From Progne subis subis (Eukaryota; Chordata; Aves; Passeriformes; Hirundinidae): a stretch of DNA of 64,000 nt. Each line of letters starts with the position of its first letter. Position 1 is the first letter of the stretch. The position numbers and the translations under genes were made by a program. Below, piece by piece: positions 1-13,800 of the stretch. The stretch covers positions 744,001 through 808,000 of the forward strand of contig JAKJHU010000136.1 of NCBI GenBank assembly GCA_022316685.1. Reading direction: 5' to 3'. The notes under the pieces were generated by a model. It had not been told where the DNA came from. It did no database searches and worked only from the letters and a program-made list of their open reading frames with translations.

Positions 1-1164
1 TAGAATTACCTCCTATCACAGCAGGTTTGCCAAAATAGAAAACCAAAGAGAAAGGATAATACAGTGGTGGAGGAGAACTGCAGTCTTCCTTCTTTGGGAG
101 ACCATGACAGCCTAAGTATTAGCCAGAGTCATCCAGCAGATGAGAAAGGTGGATGCCTCTATTTGACAGGGTTGCTTTGGAAACCTGGATTTAAATGAAA
201 ATAATTTAAACTACCCATGCTTATGGAGTCCTAGGAAGGGGATGGATTGGACTTAAAAAGCCCTACTGCCACAATTTTCGTGTGTAACTGGCTCTGTGAG
301 CACAGGAAAGAGCAACTAACGTCTCCAAGCAATCAGTAGGATTGCAAATGGCAAGTTCAAGGAAAAGGAACACAGTTCAAGGGGTTCACTGTTAGATTTT
401 ATATCTTAATCTAATATATCAGAAGCTACTTGGGTCTGGTAGGACATTTTAATTTTGGAAACAGTTGCACGTCATGGACTTAGGCTTGAAAGAGCAGCTG
501 GTCGGCAAGGTCTGAGACAAACTCATTCAGACTTGACCTATGCTGGCTTCTAAGGCAAGGGATGAATAATCCATAAAGAATTAAAAATATTTTTTTGGCC
601 ATGAATAAAAGCAGCAATGTCCCAGTCAGTCCAGGACAGCGAGTGAAACACAATTCATATCTTTCAGACACTTAAAGCACAGGAGTCAAAAGCATTAACC
701 CCGCTGAACACCCTGGCAGGGAACACTGCAAGGAGCTGCCTTCAAAGCACCATAAATCTGCAAAGAGACTGAAGTACCCTACAATTACCTTTGTTGTTTA
801 TTTAACTATCACTTAGCTGTAGTATTACAAGATGTTCTGTGTATAGTCAAAACCATCAGAGCTGCATTAGCTGGGGATTCCTTTTCAGCACTCTCCAGCT
901 CCGTCCCATTACCTCGCCGTGCGTTTTTATTGGATGCTGTCCAGCGGTTCAGCATTACTGTCATCAAAGCCATGACGACAGCGTTTGTTACCCTGACAGC
1001 AGCATCCATTCCGGGCAGGAGCAGCCAGCCCACGCTCCCTGCCCACCTTTGGCCATGCCCTGAAGACAGGTGAGGGGGATTTGGCAGCCCGAGGGGGTGA
1101 GTCTGTGTGTTATCCCCCAAGGTTCACTCCATGCCTTGTGTGCACACAGAGCCAGGAGATCTGC

Positions 1165-1212
1165 TGCTGCCTTACACCACTTCCAAGGTCCCTTCCAGCC
1201 CATTCTGTGATT
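1165..1212 (+). repeat. possible CR1 LINE 3' tail
   Basis: A short stretch matches the end of CR1 elements in the plus direction: 'aaggtcccttccagcccatt' followed by 'ctgtgatt'. It is too short and diverged to place in a subfamily. Confidence 0.4.
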
Positions 1213-2283
1213 AGTTATGATTTTTTCAAGAATGTCCAGAGGCTCCACTGGACAAGCTGTAGGAGTTCCCTCCCCAGTCAGCCTAAAGAGATGAGCTGAA
1301 CAAAGTGGTGATTCAGGTTTCTGTTGCATATGGAGAACTGAGGCTGAGGAAATTAAATGAACTGTGCTGTCAGGCAGCAAGGCACTTATTGGAACTGATC
1401 TCCAAACCTGTGCTACCTCTGCCTCAGCCGCAACTCTGTTGATTCTCCATATCCAAGTAATGCTCTTGTGGGTTGTTCGTGGGTTCGTGCAAAAAAAATT
1501 TATTAGGTTCCTGCAGCAAATGTTCTTTAGCAATTAAAGCAATTAAAGTCTTTAGGACTTTAAATTTTGTTCTCCGCTTTGTAAGCAGAAACTCTTGGAG
1601 CATCAATACATTCACTTAAAGCTACGCAACATTCATCCACCGTTCCTGGTGGCTTCACTCATACTACCTGGAAGTACACGCTTTGCTTTTCACACTCTTT
1701 GTTCTTGGAATGGGTTTCCTAAATCCATTGCCCTTGTGGCTTCTGTGGCACTGTGTCACACCGTGTGTGTGGTCAGCTGGGCTGCTGGTAGCAGCAGAGA
1801 CAGCCGCATCTCAGCAGCACCCTGATCTGGGGGCTGTGAAATCTTTTTAAATAGCTCTTCACTTACTTCTCTCTGTATCCAAACAGAATGCTAGAACAGG
1901 AGAGATTAAAAAAGGCCTATCCCAGGATAATAATTTGCCCAGGAACACTTAGTTCACTGTCTTGGGGGGACAACAGCTGAGCAGCAGCAGGATTACACAT
2001 GCTCTCCTCCCTGCAAAGCCATAAACAGTTAAAGGCCAGGGACTGTTCTGGTCTGATTTACTCTTGTTCTGCTTCCCTCAGTTTCATTTTAATATCAAAT
2101 CAAAGGAGTTTTGCATTACAGAAAACTCACTGCCCACCAAGCTCATCTGCTCCATGAGTACACCCAAAGACAAAGGGTCCTGGCACAGAGGGGTTTATTT
2201 TATTTATTTTAAGCAGCTGAGTTTCACCTACACCTGTCACTGAGTAATTGTTACACCTACTACAGCTCTCCTCTGGGGGGAGG

Positions 2284-2303
2284 AAAAAAAAAAAAAAAAA
2301 AAA
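2284..2303. repeat. poly(A) tract, 20 nt
   Basis: Uninterrupted run of 20 A. No upstream retroposon body or flanking duplication was recognised. Confidence 0.9.
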
Positions 2304-4309
2304 GTCACAGAAGAAAGTTTACAAAAACACTAAATAAGCTTTGCAAAACACAGAGGTTTCATTTTAAGTATAGAACTCTGTGGGGTAGTGAGCCAGTTAA
2401 CCTCCACGATAGATTTATGCCAGCAGCATTTTCTGCCATGGGACTCCAAAGGGCATAAAAATCAGGATTTCACAGCAGTATAAGGCTAATGATTAAAGTA
2501 TGTGTGATGGTAGTCACAGTAACAGCCCTGAACAGGGAAGCACCCACCTTTCTCTCAGGTGCTCTGACAGCCTGATATTAAAGACCTGCAAGTGTCAGAA
2601 GATGCAGGATTACCTGGCCTCTCTGACAGATTTTACAGCACAGTGCTTGTGCTGTCAAGGCAGAGAATATGACAAGCCGAGGAATGACAGTAATAGGAAT
2701 GTTTAGTTAAGGGAACAGCTGAACAGAGATGCCACTGTTGACAATAGCATGCTCAAGTTAAAGAAAGACTCTTGGAACTTGTACTTGGAGAAGAATTTAT
2801 TAAGCCCAGTTTTCTACTTCGAGGTTTTTGTTTTGTTTTCAGAGTCTTCCTGTGTGTCTGTCTTGTCTGGTTTTACTACCATGGTGAAATACTATTTAGT
2901 TATAATGTGGAAGAAAGATAAAAGTCACTCTGCAACGCTGCTTCTCTTGTATCATTGTGATAGTGTAGGCAACATCTGAAGGCTGATTAAGATTTAAAAT
3001 CTCTGATTTTTTTTATCATGAAAGTTTTATAAACAGTCAAAACAAACCCCAACTTGAGCTGGGCAACCTGAGGTTTGAGATTAAGGATGGCATTGAGCCC
3101 CATCTATTTGACCACCTAAAAATGAGCTAGTTTGTTCAAGCTAGCCATGGAGTGAACAGAGACTGGGGATGTGCAGGGAACGTTTTATCCCACTCATCTC
3201 TTTCCAGTCACCAGAAGATGCCCAGACAGCTACAATGGATGGGATGCTGCACAGCCAGGAGAGGAACCTCAGGCTAAGCTGGAGGCACACAGAGCACAGG
3301 CCAGGCCTGGCTTTCCCAGCCACCTCAGCAGGGCTTTAAGCCACCCCACACAGGCCTCCAAGTCCTGGGGAGCATCGTGTAGCAAAGGACTTGGCTTGAC
3401 AGAAACCAGAATCCACAAACATTAGATCATCCTCTAAGCTTGAAATAATAATGATAACAAGAAGCTCACTTTAAGGACAAACCAGAAGTGTTTCCTGTTT
3501 ATTTGCTACAAAAGACTGGTGAGTGCAAAAAGCATTAGGAATCCACAATGTTCAGCCAGAGCTGCTCTGGCTCATAAGGAGACTGAACCTCTCTTTAAGG
3601 AGCACATTCAGAGGTAAAACTCTTAAGCAGAACATTTTGAGGCAAAGCAAAATAACTACTACCTTCCCTTAAAAGTGTTCTTTCTCAGAAGCAGTAGTTT
3701 TCACAACTCTTGCTTAAACTCTGGAAGTAAACTGAAGTTTGGCTTCTAGGTCTGTGTCCTACCTCCATCTGAGGCTTTGATCACCTGCAGCGGTTATTAG
3801 CTGTGGTGTAAGAACTGGCTCTGGGGGTCAAGAGATTTGTATTAAAAAAAGGAAGTGCTAATTACAGTCCATTCCAGTTAGCTTAGAAATATAGCAAAGT
3901 CCATTATCTCAGAGTTAATAGGGTTACAAAATGTTGACGATGTACATGATCTGCTTTGCTATCAAATGCTACTGAAATTATGGATTGTTGCCACAGCATG
4001 AGAGTTGCACCAAATGATTAAGACTTGGGTTTAATTGAGGTCATTGCCTAAGTAAGTCTGGCTTTCGATGGTATTTAAGCCCCTGGATGGATACAGGTGC
4101 CCAGGTACATTTGCATTTGCTCTGGTTTACACATCTGTCAGCAGTGCAGGTTAGGGAATTCTCTAGAAATGTCTTTGAGGTGCCTGTTAGGAACTCCTGT
4201 ATGGGATTTAGTGTCACCCTGTCTGAGCTGTCTGAGAAGGAGATGTGTGATACGTGGCTGCCTTGGGCCAGCGTGTTCTGAGCCCCACAGAGGTGTATCC
4301 AGCTCTGAG

Positions 4310-4721
4310 TGTTGACCAGCAACCTCCCAGAAATGGCTTAAGAAAAATTAGTGAGACTGTATGATCGGAGGTGTTTGGAAAAGCAAAAAGGTTTTAATTA
4401 AAGTGAAAATAACAAACTATACAGAACAAAAGAGTGAAAGCCATGCACAGTGCAGGGAGGTCCCTTGCACCTGCTAAGACACCCCAAAAAGCCCTGAGAA
4501 ACTCTGTGCTCTGTCTTAAGTATTTAGCTACTTAGGAGGGGTTTTTTTGAAATCAGCCCAATAGAAAACAGCTACAGGTCTTGAGGAACAGCTGAAGGAG
4601 CCAAAAGGTGCCTTTATCCTGGCACTGGGCCAATTATGGTGACAAGAGCATGGAAGTTTCTGGTGGTTTGTTCTTAGAGGCCCAGGGGTGTAACTTAAAT
4701 TCTTTTCCCAATATGGAAACA
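4310..4721 (-). mobile_element. possible decayed LTR
   Basis: Read on the minus strand the block starts TGTTTCCATATTGG, carries a CCAAT-like 'attggcccag' and a 'gataaaggc' TATA-like site, then an AT-rich 'ttaattaaaacc' near its end, and finishes TCAACA. This TG...CA layout with promoter and polyadenylation-like motifs is LTR-like. No target-site duplication is visible and no family was recognised, so the call is weak. Confidence 0.28.
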
Positions 4722-7700
4722 CGTGTTAAATTATAGGGGTGCCCTACACCAGCTGTGGAGGTCCTTCTGTAGTCAACACACAGAGTCAGCCAGCTGCTGT
4801 CCCCGAGAGGCAGGGGAGCTCCTGGGAAAGGGGAGTTTCCCTCGCTGGTAGGTGCAGAAGCAGCCTGGATGAACTGAATCTACTGTGGGATGGCAAGGTC
4901 AGATGAGATGAATCCCACTCCATGTCAAAAAGCGATTACACATCTGGTCATTCCCTTAGAGTAAATGGAAAGGATGATGCATATGCTGTCCAAGGGAAAA
5001 ATAAATCAGTGTTCATATCCCAGTCTCATCTTCTGTAACACAAGCATACCCATCTTATCGCTCGAGAAAGGAAGGAGGATCAGGGAGGCTTTAACTGAAT
5101 GACTGCAGGCATCTCAAAGTGGGGAAAGGAGAAGGAGCAGAGCATTAACACAGAGGTTATCTTTTATTCTCTGAATGCTTTTAAGCCGGTGTTTCCATTA
5201 GTCAGAGCTATGTTCCTGCACACCTGGAATTTTTCATCTCTTTATACATCACTCAACTTCAATGAATTCTTAAAAGTGAGGCATTCCCAATGCCTAAAAC
5301 ACATGCAGCTGCAGCCAAGTATGAAGTTCAGAGGAAAGCATGGTTTTGCACCCAAATCTGTATTCAGGCACCCCACTTGTAGTAGAAAAGGAATAATTTT
5401 CAATTTGTGGTGACAGAAATTTTGCTGTGACCTAATTTTTCTCAGTTAGCCCATCAGTAAGTATTATTTTTCTTAATGAATGTTTTTAGTTAATATAAGT
5501 GCAACTCCTGAAACACCAAGAAAACAGCTATGTATTCTGGAGGTACTGTTACTTGCAGTACAGTACTTGGCATGCTGCTTCCAATATATAAGTTTAACAG
5601 AAGGGAAAAGCTTGTTCTTCAGAACAAGATCTGAATGTGAACCATAACCATGCTCTGGAGCATTTGCCCTCACATAAAAAGTCTAAGCTTCTTTGCAAGC
5701 AGAGGTTCAGCTCAGCAACTCCTGCAGATAATTTTATGGTGATTTATTCCTTTTTGAAGAGCATCTGATGATACTGATCTTTCCTCTTTTCCTCTGTTGC
5801 TTTCTTAAAATGTGACATTTTTGTCATGCTGTTGCCCTGGGCAGCACAAGCACGGCTGCAGCAGCCCCAGTACTGATGTCACTGTCTCGGGAGTTTCTCA
5901 GCCAAGCCGTTACTGCCCTGCCAGGGTTCCTGGCAGCTCCCCACGGATGCGGTGTCACTCAACACCTCCCCTTTAGGGTGACTTAAAAACCCCAAATGCT
6001 GACTTTTGGGATTTTGGATTTCAGAACAGCTTGCTGGGCCCGAGGTCCCACACTTGGTAGCAATTCAAGGGTTTTTGCCAGGATGGCTTGGTCTTTCCTC
6101 ATTGGTTTTTTTCCTCAAGGTAGATTCCCTTGGAAACACAGACCGACACATGTGCCCACATACAGGTATTCTAGGTAACACTGAAAGCGAGACAAGTGCC
6201 TCCCTATTATATGCATAAAAATATTCTGCTGTGACAGACATTTTCTTTCAAAAACACAGTCCTAGACAAGAAGGTGTTTTCCTTTTATTCTCAATATATT
6301 ATTTTTAATATATTCAACATGCCTCATTAACACATCCAGAAAGGTTTTGACATCTTGAAGACTCTGCTTCAAAAGTTTCTGCTTTAATACTTTTTGCTTT
6401 GTTTTGAAACTACTTTAAAAATCCAAAATGCTGCCAAAAAGGCCAACTAAAATACAGTATAAACAAGCTCAAGTCCAGCTGAAAGAGAGCTTTACAGTAA
6501 TGGTCTGGGTCTAGAAATCCTTATAAAAAGGCTTTAAGTTCTTTTATATAAAATATTTTCTTCTATCAGATAAATGCTTTCTTTGCTCTGAGTAACTTTC
6601 TGGTGATTTCTTGCTTGAAAAAGATTTGTCAAATTCTGAGACCTGTTTAAGCTCCAGGAATAATGCCCCTTCATCTAGGTCACGGTTCCACTGAGTAAGA
6701 AGTTAAGAGGAGTCCCTTTTTCCACCAGCCAAACATTACTTCATGCCTTTACTCTTTGGAGGGAAATGCATCAGGCCACATCCTGCTCCACACTCATTTA
6801 TCAGCCAGGCAAATCTCTACATGCAGATTTTTAAAGATGTGAATTGAATTTCTGCTAACACACTACTTGGGTAATTTGAGGTTTTACTCTGTTCCAGGGG
6901 AATTGCTTTCCACCTTTGTGAATGTCTACTGAATAATTTGTCTGAGAAACCTCTCTGCACTGACTTTCCTGTTATTACCATTTTATGATACTTGGGTCTA
7001 GGACACCTGCACCATAGGGCCGTACTCAGCCTAAAAAGCTGCCTTTCTGTTTAGGAGGCTGGACTGCTGGTGTCCTGCTGAAAGCCAAACAAGAAGTGAG
7101 TTTGCTCACTCTGAGACCTTGTGCTGTAAGTCCTTGTTGCAATAATGACTCTGTTTGTGGTGCCCTGATCCTGCCTCATTTGAGCACATGATTGCACTGA
7201 GTTGAATGATTTCACATGCATAAGGTGAGTCACTAGCTTAAGTGCACTCTGAGATGAGCTAATTTTCCCTAATACACTTTGCCAAATCTATTTCTATTTA
7301 AATACTTCTGAGAAAGGGGAAAGAAAAAAGTCTCTAGAGAGAATGACAAAAGGATTTTATTTTGGTACCAGTGTATTAAACACCTGTATCAGCAGATTCT
7401 TGGACATCTTCTCTCCTTCCCAGCTTGCCTTTTGGACTTCATTACTGAGAATATTTAGTGAATTGCTGCAAGGGAATTACAAACTGCTCAAGATTATTCT
7501 TCTAAGCCCTGTCCCTTGAAAGATCTAAATAGAGTGTGAAGACAAAGGGAGGGTCATCATTATTTCCACAAGAATATTTAGGAGGTTTTACTCACATGTG
7601 AGAGTGGAGGACTTATAATAATATCTAAAAAGATCATTCCTAAGCAAAACATTGTGTACAAGAAATAGTTGTTTTATTTGTTGAAAGCTGTTTATAGAAC

Positions 7701-10700
7701 AAAATAGAATTGTCCACCATCTATCACATGTTGGAATCAGTTGCCTGGTAAATAACATTCTGCTCAGTGTGGCAGTAATGAAGAATTTTATCTACAGCCA
7801 CTGCAATCATAGTTTGCAGCCCTTGTAAACATTCCATCTGCTTTTATGTAGGCAAGCACATTAATTGTTGACCAGATTACTAAAGGAGTATTTTTACCTT
7901 TCACACCCCACCTGAGAGGTGCCCAATTCCTTCGAGACTCCAGGCTGAGGGATCCTGGTGATGATGCAAATGGTTGCAGCTCCAGTAACGACAAAAGACC
8001 TTAATTCAGGGGGAATGTAATCCATTAGGGCTGTGCAATTTGTCACATTACCACAAAGAGACATTCATTTTAAAAAGGGAACGGGAAAGAAAATATGTTT
8101 GATGCAATGTGTTATCTAAGGAATTGGTAGCCTTTGGTAAGTAAGGTTCAAAAAACCCCACTTATCTTAAAATGTATTCCATTGACTAACAATCATCTGC
8201 CAAAATTAAGCTAAATTACATTCTGACTATTCTTGAACAGAGTTTAAAAGTTCTGAGTAATGACATTGGTTGAACCATTAATGTAAGTCCTTAAAATATA
8301 AGTAGTTCCTTGATACCTTCCACTTTGGGTCGTCTTTCTTTGGAAAAATCCCACACAACAAAACCAGATGCTGCTCTACATGCATAGGAGAAGTCAATGG
8401 ATGGGATCAATATTCCCTCCACAGGTAATAAATGCTGAGAAGCATTTCTGTCTATCTAAATTGATCCTAGAGAATTCTTTAAATTGCTTCTGATGTGTAT
8501 AAAAACCATTTCCCTATTGATCAAAGCTTTTCTTGCTTTCTTTCTTTGATATGTTATTTTATCTCTGCCATCAAGAATGGTCCCAGGCTTCTGTATGCAG
8601 TTATGATAAACAGAATTTCTTCAATCCACGCAAGATTTTTTCTTTTTAATTTAAACCCAGAAATAGCTGGATTTGTCCTTGAAGGTGGATGCTTTGCTTA
8701 CAGTTAGGCAGTGTAAGTAATTTTTAAATTGGGGAAGTTATCATATCAGAATTATTTGCAAGGAAGTCTAAAGTAACTTCTGTAAAGTAGCTGCTGTACT
8801 TTTACTAGAAACAAGTGCCCAAATCCTGCTCCTCAACTACTCTGTTGTCTCTGAGAGGAGGAGCTGCTGGAGCAGAGAGGAGGGATTCTGATCTGTCACT
8901 GTCCTTGTTCTGCCCCATTTTTGAGCAGAAGAGTTTGCCTGAGCTGCTGAGTATATGGAAAATGTTACTGGGAGAGAGCAAACGGGGCCAGTTATCAGGA
9001 AGAATGTCTCAGCCTGATGTGCCTGGGGAGCTGTGGAGTTGGTGACTTTTGTTACAACACTATTTTATTAGAATTGAAGCTGCTAGACTGCTCCAGAAAC
9101 ATGAAGTACTGTCAGGCTAAAACAGAACTTTGCAGAGTATTTGCTAATGGAATGTTACAGAATTAGTAAATTAATTTGCCCAAAGAAAAGTTAAATGCTT
9201 TAATGGGGATATAAAAAGGCTCACCAGTGAGGAGTGGTGGTGGTCTGCTCCAAAACTGTCAGTTTCCAGCTGTTTGGACATGTAAAGCAGTATGTAGTGT
9301 GGTCCTGGCAAGGTTTCACTGAAAATTCACTGTACAAAGAAGACAGTAATCATGGCTGTGATTTCTGTTAGGCTCTTACAAAATATAAATTGTCAAACTC
9401 TTTTGACAAGTACAGGTTTTGTTCCTTTTACCCCAAGTAATTTGGAGCCATCAACCCAGCAAATTAATCTTGTCTAGTTCTGTCTTCTGAAGAAATGCAG
9501 TAACAAATTAGATTGCTTCAACACGCCTGCACTATTTTAAATTTATCCACCAGTTCAAATTAGGAGATGGATTTCACACTGTACTCACAGGAGAGGCTTT
9601 GGTTCCTTAGGATTCCTTTGCACAGGAATGCAGAGTTCCTTGCAGGTGAGAAAAAGCAGGTTGCCAACTTATATCTAACACAGCCTCACTGAATGCACTG
9701 ACTTTGCTTTTAAGTTCCCATGTTTAGGTCAGTATGGACACTCCGGTAAATTTAGTGGGATTTTTGCCAGATTCCTGCTCTTGGCACTTTATGGCAACAG
9801 GCCTCAAGGAGTGAAAGGACCACAGAGAGCCAAAGGGGGACGGTTGTTCCTACCTCCCTGGGAGAGCCCTGGGAAGCACTTTCCTTGTGCAGCAAGGCCC
9901 TTTTCCGCAAAGGCGTTTCCCCAGACGTGTAGCTCTCCCGGGGAACACCAACACACTCTTAAGAAACCCTGGAAAGGCTGAATTACTTCTGGTCCTTTCA
10001 GGACAGACCCTCCAGCTCTAGCTCATATTCCCCCCAGTGTGTTTCCAGGTGGAGGTTCAGAAGTGCAGCCCCAGGCCCTGAACAAACACAAGCTGCGCGC
10101 TGCCTCTTCACCTGCCTCAACTCCTGCCTGCGGTCACGGCAGCAAAACCAGGCTGTTGCCAGCCAGAGCCCAGAGCCCAGTTCCCACACCCAGGATCCCA
10201 GCACTGCCTGACAGTGCTCCGGGCATTGGCACGGTCGCGCGTGCGAGTCTCGGCCTCCGTGCTGCTGCTTCGCTTGCCCTTCGGCACAGCCAAGGCTCCC
10301 TGTTAAGCCCTGATGGTCTCTGGTTCTGCCCTCTTCCTGACCCTGTGCAGGGATGGAGCACTGCTGAGCTTTCAGGAAGCTATTCTTGAAAGCTTCCAGC
10401 ATTCCAAGCTCCTTTGCCCTCCATGGATGCTTGCCGTGGAATCCCTCACAGCTGGCTTCAGAGCATACTCAAGTTGGCTCATCCAAAATCCAGGGGCTTC
10501 AGGGTGCTCAGCAAGAATTTGAACTCCACAATGCTGTAGAACTGGACTTTCAGCATAGGGACCTTTCCAGCCTGATCTGCCCTCCTTTCCCTTGTGTCTG
10601 TGCACAAAACACAGAGCAGGATAGAACGGCAGGAGGGGCCGTTGTGTCCCAGGGCTCTGGATTTTAGCCACCTCAGCCCCACAGAAAAGCAGGTAATGTG

Positions 10701-10714
10701 AAGAAGCCAAACTG

Positions 10715-10720
10715 TTTATT
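10715..10720 (-). promoter_or_regulatory. polyadenylation signal of the MROH-like gene
   Basis: AATAAA on the minus strand (tttatt on plus), about 175 nt past the stop codon of the minus-strand MROH-like gene. Spacing fits a short 3' UTR. Confidence 0.65.
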
Positions 10721-10895
10721 GATGGCAGGCGAAGCAAGGGGATGAGCTGAAGGGGAGAAAGGGGATGGGCAGGGTCTGAGGGCTGGGGGGAGGGAGGTAT
10801 CCGTGTAACAGGGAGAAGAGGCATGAAGCTATCAGAACTGAGCCCAGCATCAGCTGTTCCTGGAGCTCCAGCAGCACTGAGAGTTGGCATCCTCT

Positions 10896-13800
10896 TCAGT
10901 GCCTCTTCGCGTGTTCTTGGGACACTGGTTCACTGGATCCAGAAGACGTCCCTAATTCTTTAGCTGTTCCGGGAAAACGGTCTTGATTTTGCAGGTTAAG
11001 GCACAATGGGCTGGCATCTTGCCTCTGGGCTTGACGGGCTGGAAGAGAGAGCAACAGAGGCACGGTCAGAGCCCGGATTTGTGGGAATCCTAGGAGATCT
11101 TCCTGCCAGGGCCATCCCACCCAGAAGGGAGCAGGTGACACTGGGATCAGCCCTAAGCTGCTGGCCACAAATCCACCACGTGTCCCTGCAATCTCTGGGT
11201 GCTCTGGCCGCAGCGCCCCTCGTCCGCACAGGGAGCAGAGCCCCCCGCAGCCGGGCCAGGGCTTGCAGCTTCCCCCGCCGGCCCCGCTGACAGCCCGCTG
11301 CCCTCACTCACCTTTGCAGGCGAGCTGGGGCTGTTCCTGCTGCCTCCTCAGGCTCCGCCCGCACATTCCTGTGAACACAGAGCCTGTCAGGGCCCCAGCG
11401 GCACAGCTGCCGGCCCTGTGGCCACACAGCCTCCTGGCCCTGGCGCTTGCCGCCTGCTGCCGCCCAAGGGCACGGCTGCGAGAGGGCGGCAGCAGCCCCG
11501 AGGCCAGGCGGGGCTCCAGGGCGCCGGGCCCGGACACCGCTGCCGGGGCAGCATCCGGGGCCGGGGCCGAGCTACGGCGGGCCGGGGAGGGAGCTCGGGC
11601 TCGTGCCTCACCGATGAACCTGATGGCCGCCTGTCGCAAGGGCTTCTGTGGGTTCTTCTGGCGCCAGGAGCTCGGCCGCTCGGCCTCCTGTTCTCTTGCA
11701 GCTGGAGAGAGCGGCAGGATAGAAGGGTTGGTGCGAGCTCAGCCCCTGGCCGGGCTCTCGCTGCGCCCAGCCCCGGCCTCCCGTGCCCGCACAGCCCTGA
11801 GGCCGGGCCAGCAGCCGCTGGTGCCGGGCTCTGGAGGGGGCAGAGAGCCGAGTGCTGCCCGGGCCCGCCTCGCCCATCGGCTCGGGGCCACAGGAGCCTG
11901 GAGAAGAGCCCACGCAGCCCAGGGAGGAGAGCGGCATGTGGGGCGCAGGCCGGTGCCCCTGGGTGCGGCTCCGGGCAGGGGCCACAGCTGCCAACCCCAC
12001 ACACTGAGCGCCAGGGCAGGGCAGGAGGCTTCTCCTGGTTGATGCTTCATCCAGGCCTCCTTACATTAGGCTTATCGGTCTTCATTGGCTGCTCCTTCAG
12101 CAGCTGCTCGAGATCTTCCCTGTTCAGAAACTTGGCCGAACAAAGCAGTGTTTTCCGAGAGGCCTGGAAAGCAGCAGAGATGCGTGGATGGCCCCACAGT
12201 TCAGGGCACAGGACTCTTGTTCCTGGGGCAAGGCCAGGAGGAGGCTGCAGGCTGGGAGGCACCCGGGCAGGAGGCAGCCGAGCCCCCTCCCAGGAATGCA
12301 CCAGCATCACACAAAACCTTACATTTGCCACACACTGGTTCTCGTCCTTGCAGTGGATTAAAAGTGGGTGCAGGCTCTTGTTCACAATTTTCTCCAGGGG
12401 CTTTTTACCCTCATCCACTACCGACTCCATCACCTTACAGAAGAGTTGAATGGAGAGCAGCTGCACGTGTCTATCGTCCTAGAGGAAAGTAAAAAACCAA
12501 AGCACCATTACTCCAGGCCCACCTAGGCAAATGTCTGAAAATACAGACAGCAAAAAGTTTCTGGCAAGCACCCAATGCCTGTGGCTTGGGACGCAGAACC
12601 TTACATTGTCAAAGAGTGGCAGGAGTGCCTCAGCCAGCTTTGGGGCGGTGGTGCTCGATACCCGGATGTTTTTGTCCTGGAGCATATTAATGAACACACT
12701 GAGGGTCATGAAGACCACATCTCCATCTGCATCACTCAGCAGCTCCAGAAGGCTTTGAGACAGACGGCACATTCTTCTGGCCTGTGTGGAACACAAGACT
12801 CTGCTGTGAAGCCATGAAGAGCTGCATCGCCAACACTGCCCTGGCACTGCAGCCCCACCCTGCTGCCGCCGCAGGGCCCAGAGGCCAAAGGCCTGTCCAG
12901 AAGCACTCGGGCAGCTGAGGCAGGAGGCAGGAGAGCTGGGAGCATCTGCCTCAGCTCCTGAAGCCCAGCCAGCCCACGAGGCTGCTTTCCCCAGCGCAGC
13001 TTCAGCTGCTGCTGCCTTCTCACCATCCAGAGATCCTTGCTGAGCACCATGAGGCCTCTGAGTGACAGGCAATTCCTGTCTCTGCACTCACTCAGCAGGT
13101 ACCTCGACACAACCTTCAGGACACTGCCACCACATTTAGTCAAGTCCAGGCAGTCGAGGACCTGAAAGGCACAGGGCAGTGACAGGAGACCCGGCTGCCA
13201 GGAGCCCAGAAGCGCACAGGGCCTGGCCCAGGCAGCAGCAGCAGCAGCAGCGCGGGGCGCGGGCAACATCCCAGGCAGCTGCGGCTACGAGAGGGCAGAG
13301 AGCTGGGAGGCAGCTCAGCCAGGCAGCACTGGAATTCAGGCTCACCTCCACAAGGAATGCCAGGAAAGGCAGATCCCAGCGTAGCTCCTCTAGGCGGAGC
13401 AGCCGAAGTAGGTGGAGTGCAATGCGGGAACACGCAGGGATCAAGACACAGCGCATCTCCCTGGCAGAGGGAAAAAGGCACCAAGACCCTGAGGTGGAAG
13501 GGACAACCTGGCCCAGGACTGACTCACAGATGACCAGTCTTTCCTCAGCATCCCTGGAGGGAATGTGGGCGCTTTGGGAGGCAGACCCTCCTGGGCACCC
13601 GCCTCTCCCAGCCTTTCCCAGTCTGCTCGGCCGTCCCTCAGTGCCGAGGCCGTCTGGCCCGTGACCACAGGGACTGTGGGGGGCACCCCAGGCAAAGGGC
13701 ACATATGCCAGGGGCAGTGTGGTGAAGGGGGTCTCACCTGGCCAGCAGACCCATGGCATAGTGCTGGGTCTGGGCACAGAGCAGCCTGTCCCAGCCATGC

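Larger units (their letters stand above)
1..10695. other. gene-free stretch, probably SPAG16 intron
   Basis: No exon could be supported on either strand. Open frames here are short (under about 105 codons), lack family resemblance and are not flanked by convincing splice sites. The sequence is mostly AT-rich single-copy DNA with a 20-nt poly(A) at 2284-2303, a possible CR1 tail near 1165-1212 and an LTR-like block at 4310-4721. If the WD40 exon at 24,024 is the last exon of SPAG16, this stretch is part of a long SPAG16 intron; that is inference from gene order. Confidence 0.55.

Noticed and set aside
10372..10890. 172-codon minus-strand frame downstream of the MROH stop
   Set aside because: Spans the MROH 3' UTR and polyadenylation signal; no domain or splice support.
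11199..12449. 416-codon plus-strand open frame rich in Gly, Pro, Ala and Arg
   Set aside because: It runs antisense over MROH exons 11-14 and GC-rich introns; length reflects the scarcity of stop codons in GC-rich DNA. No domain is visible.
13179..13664. 161-codon plus-strand frame with poly-Gln
   Set aside because: Antisense to MROH exon 8 and its flanking introns.
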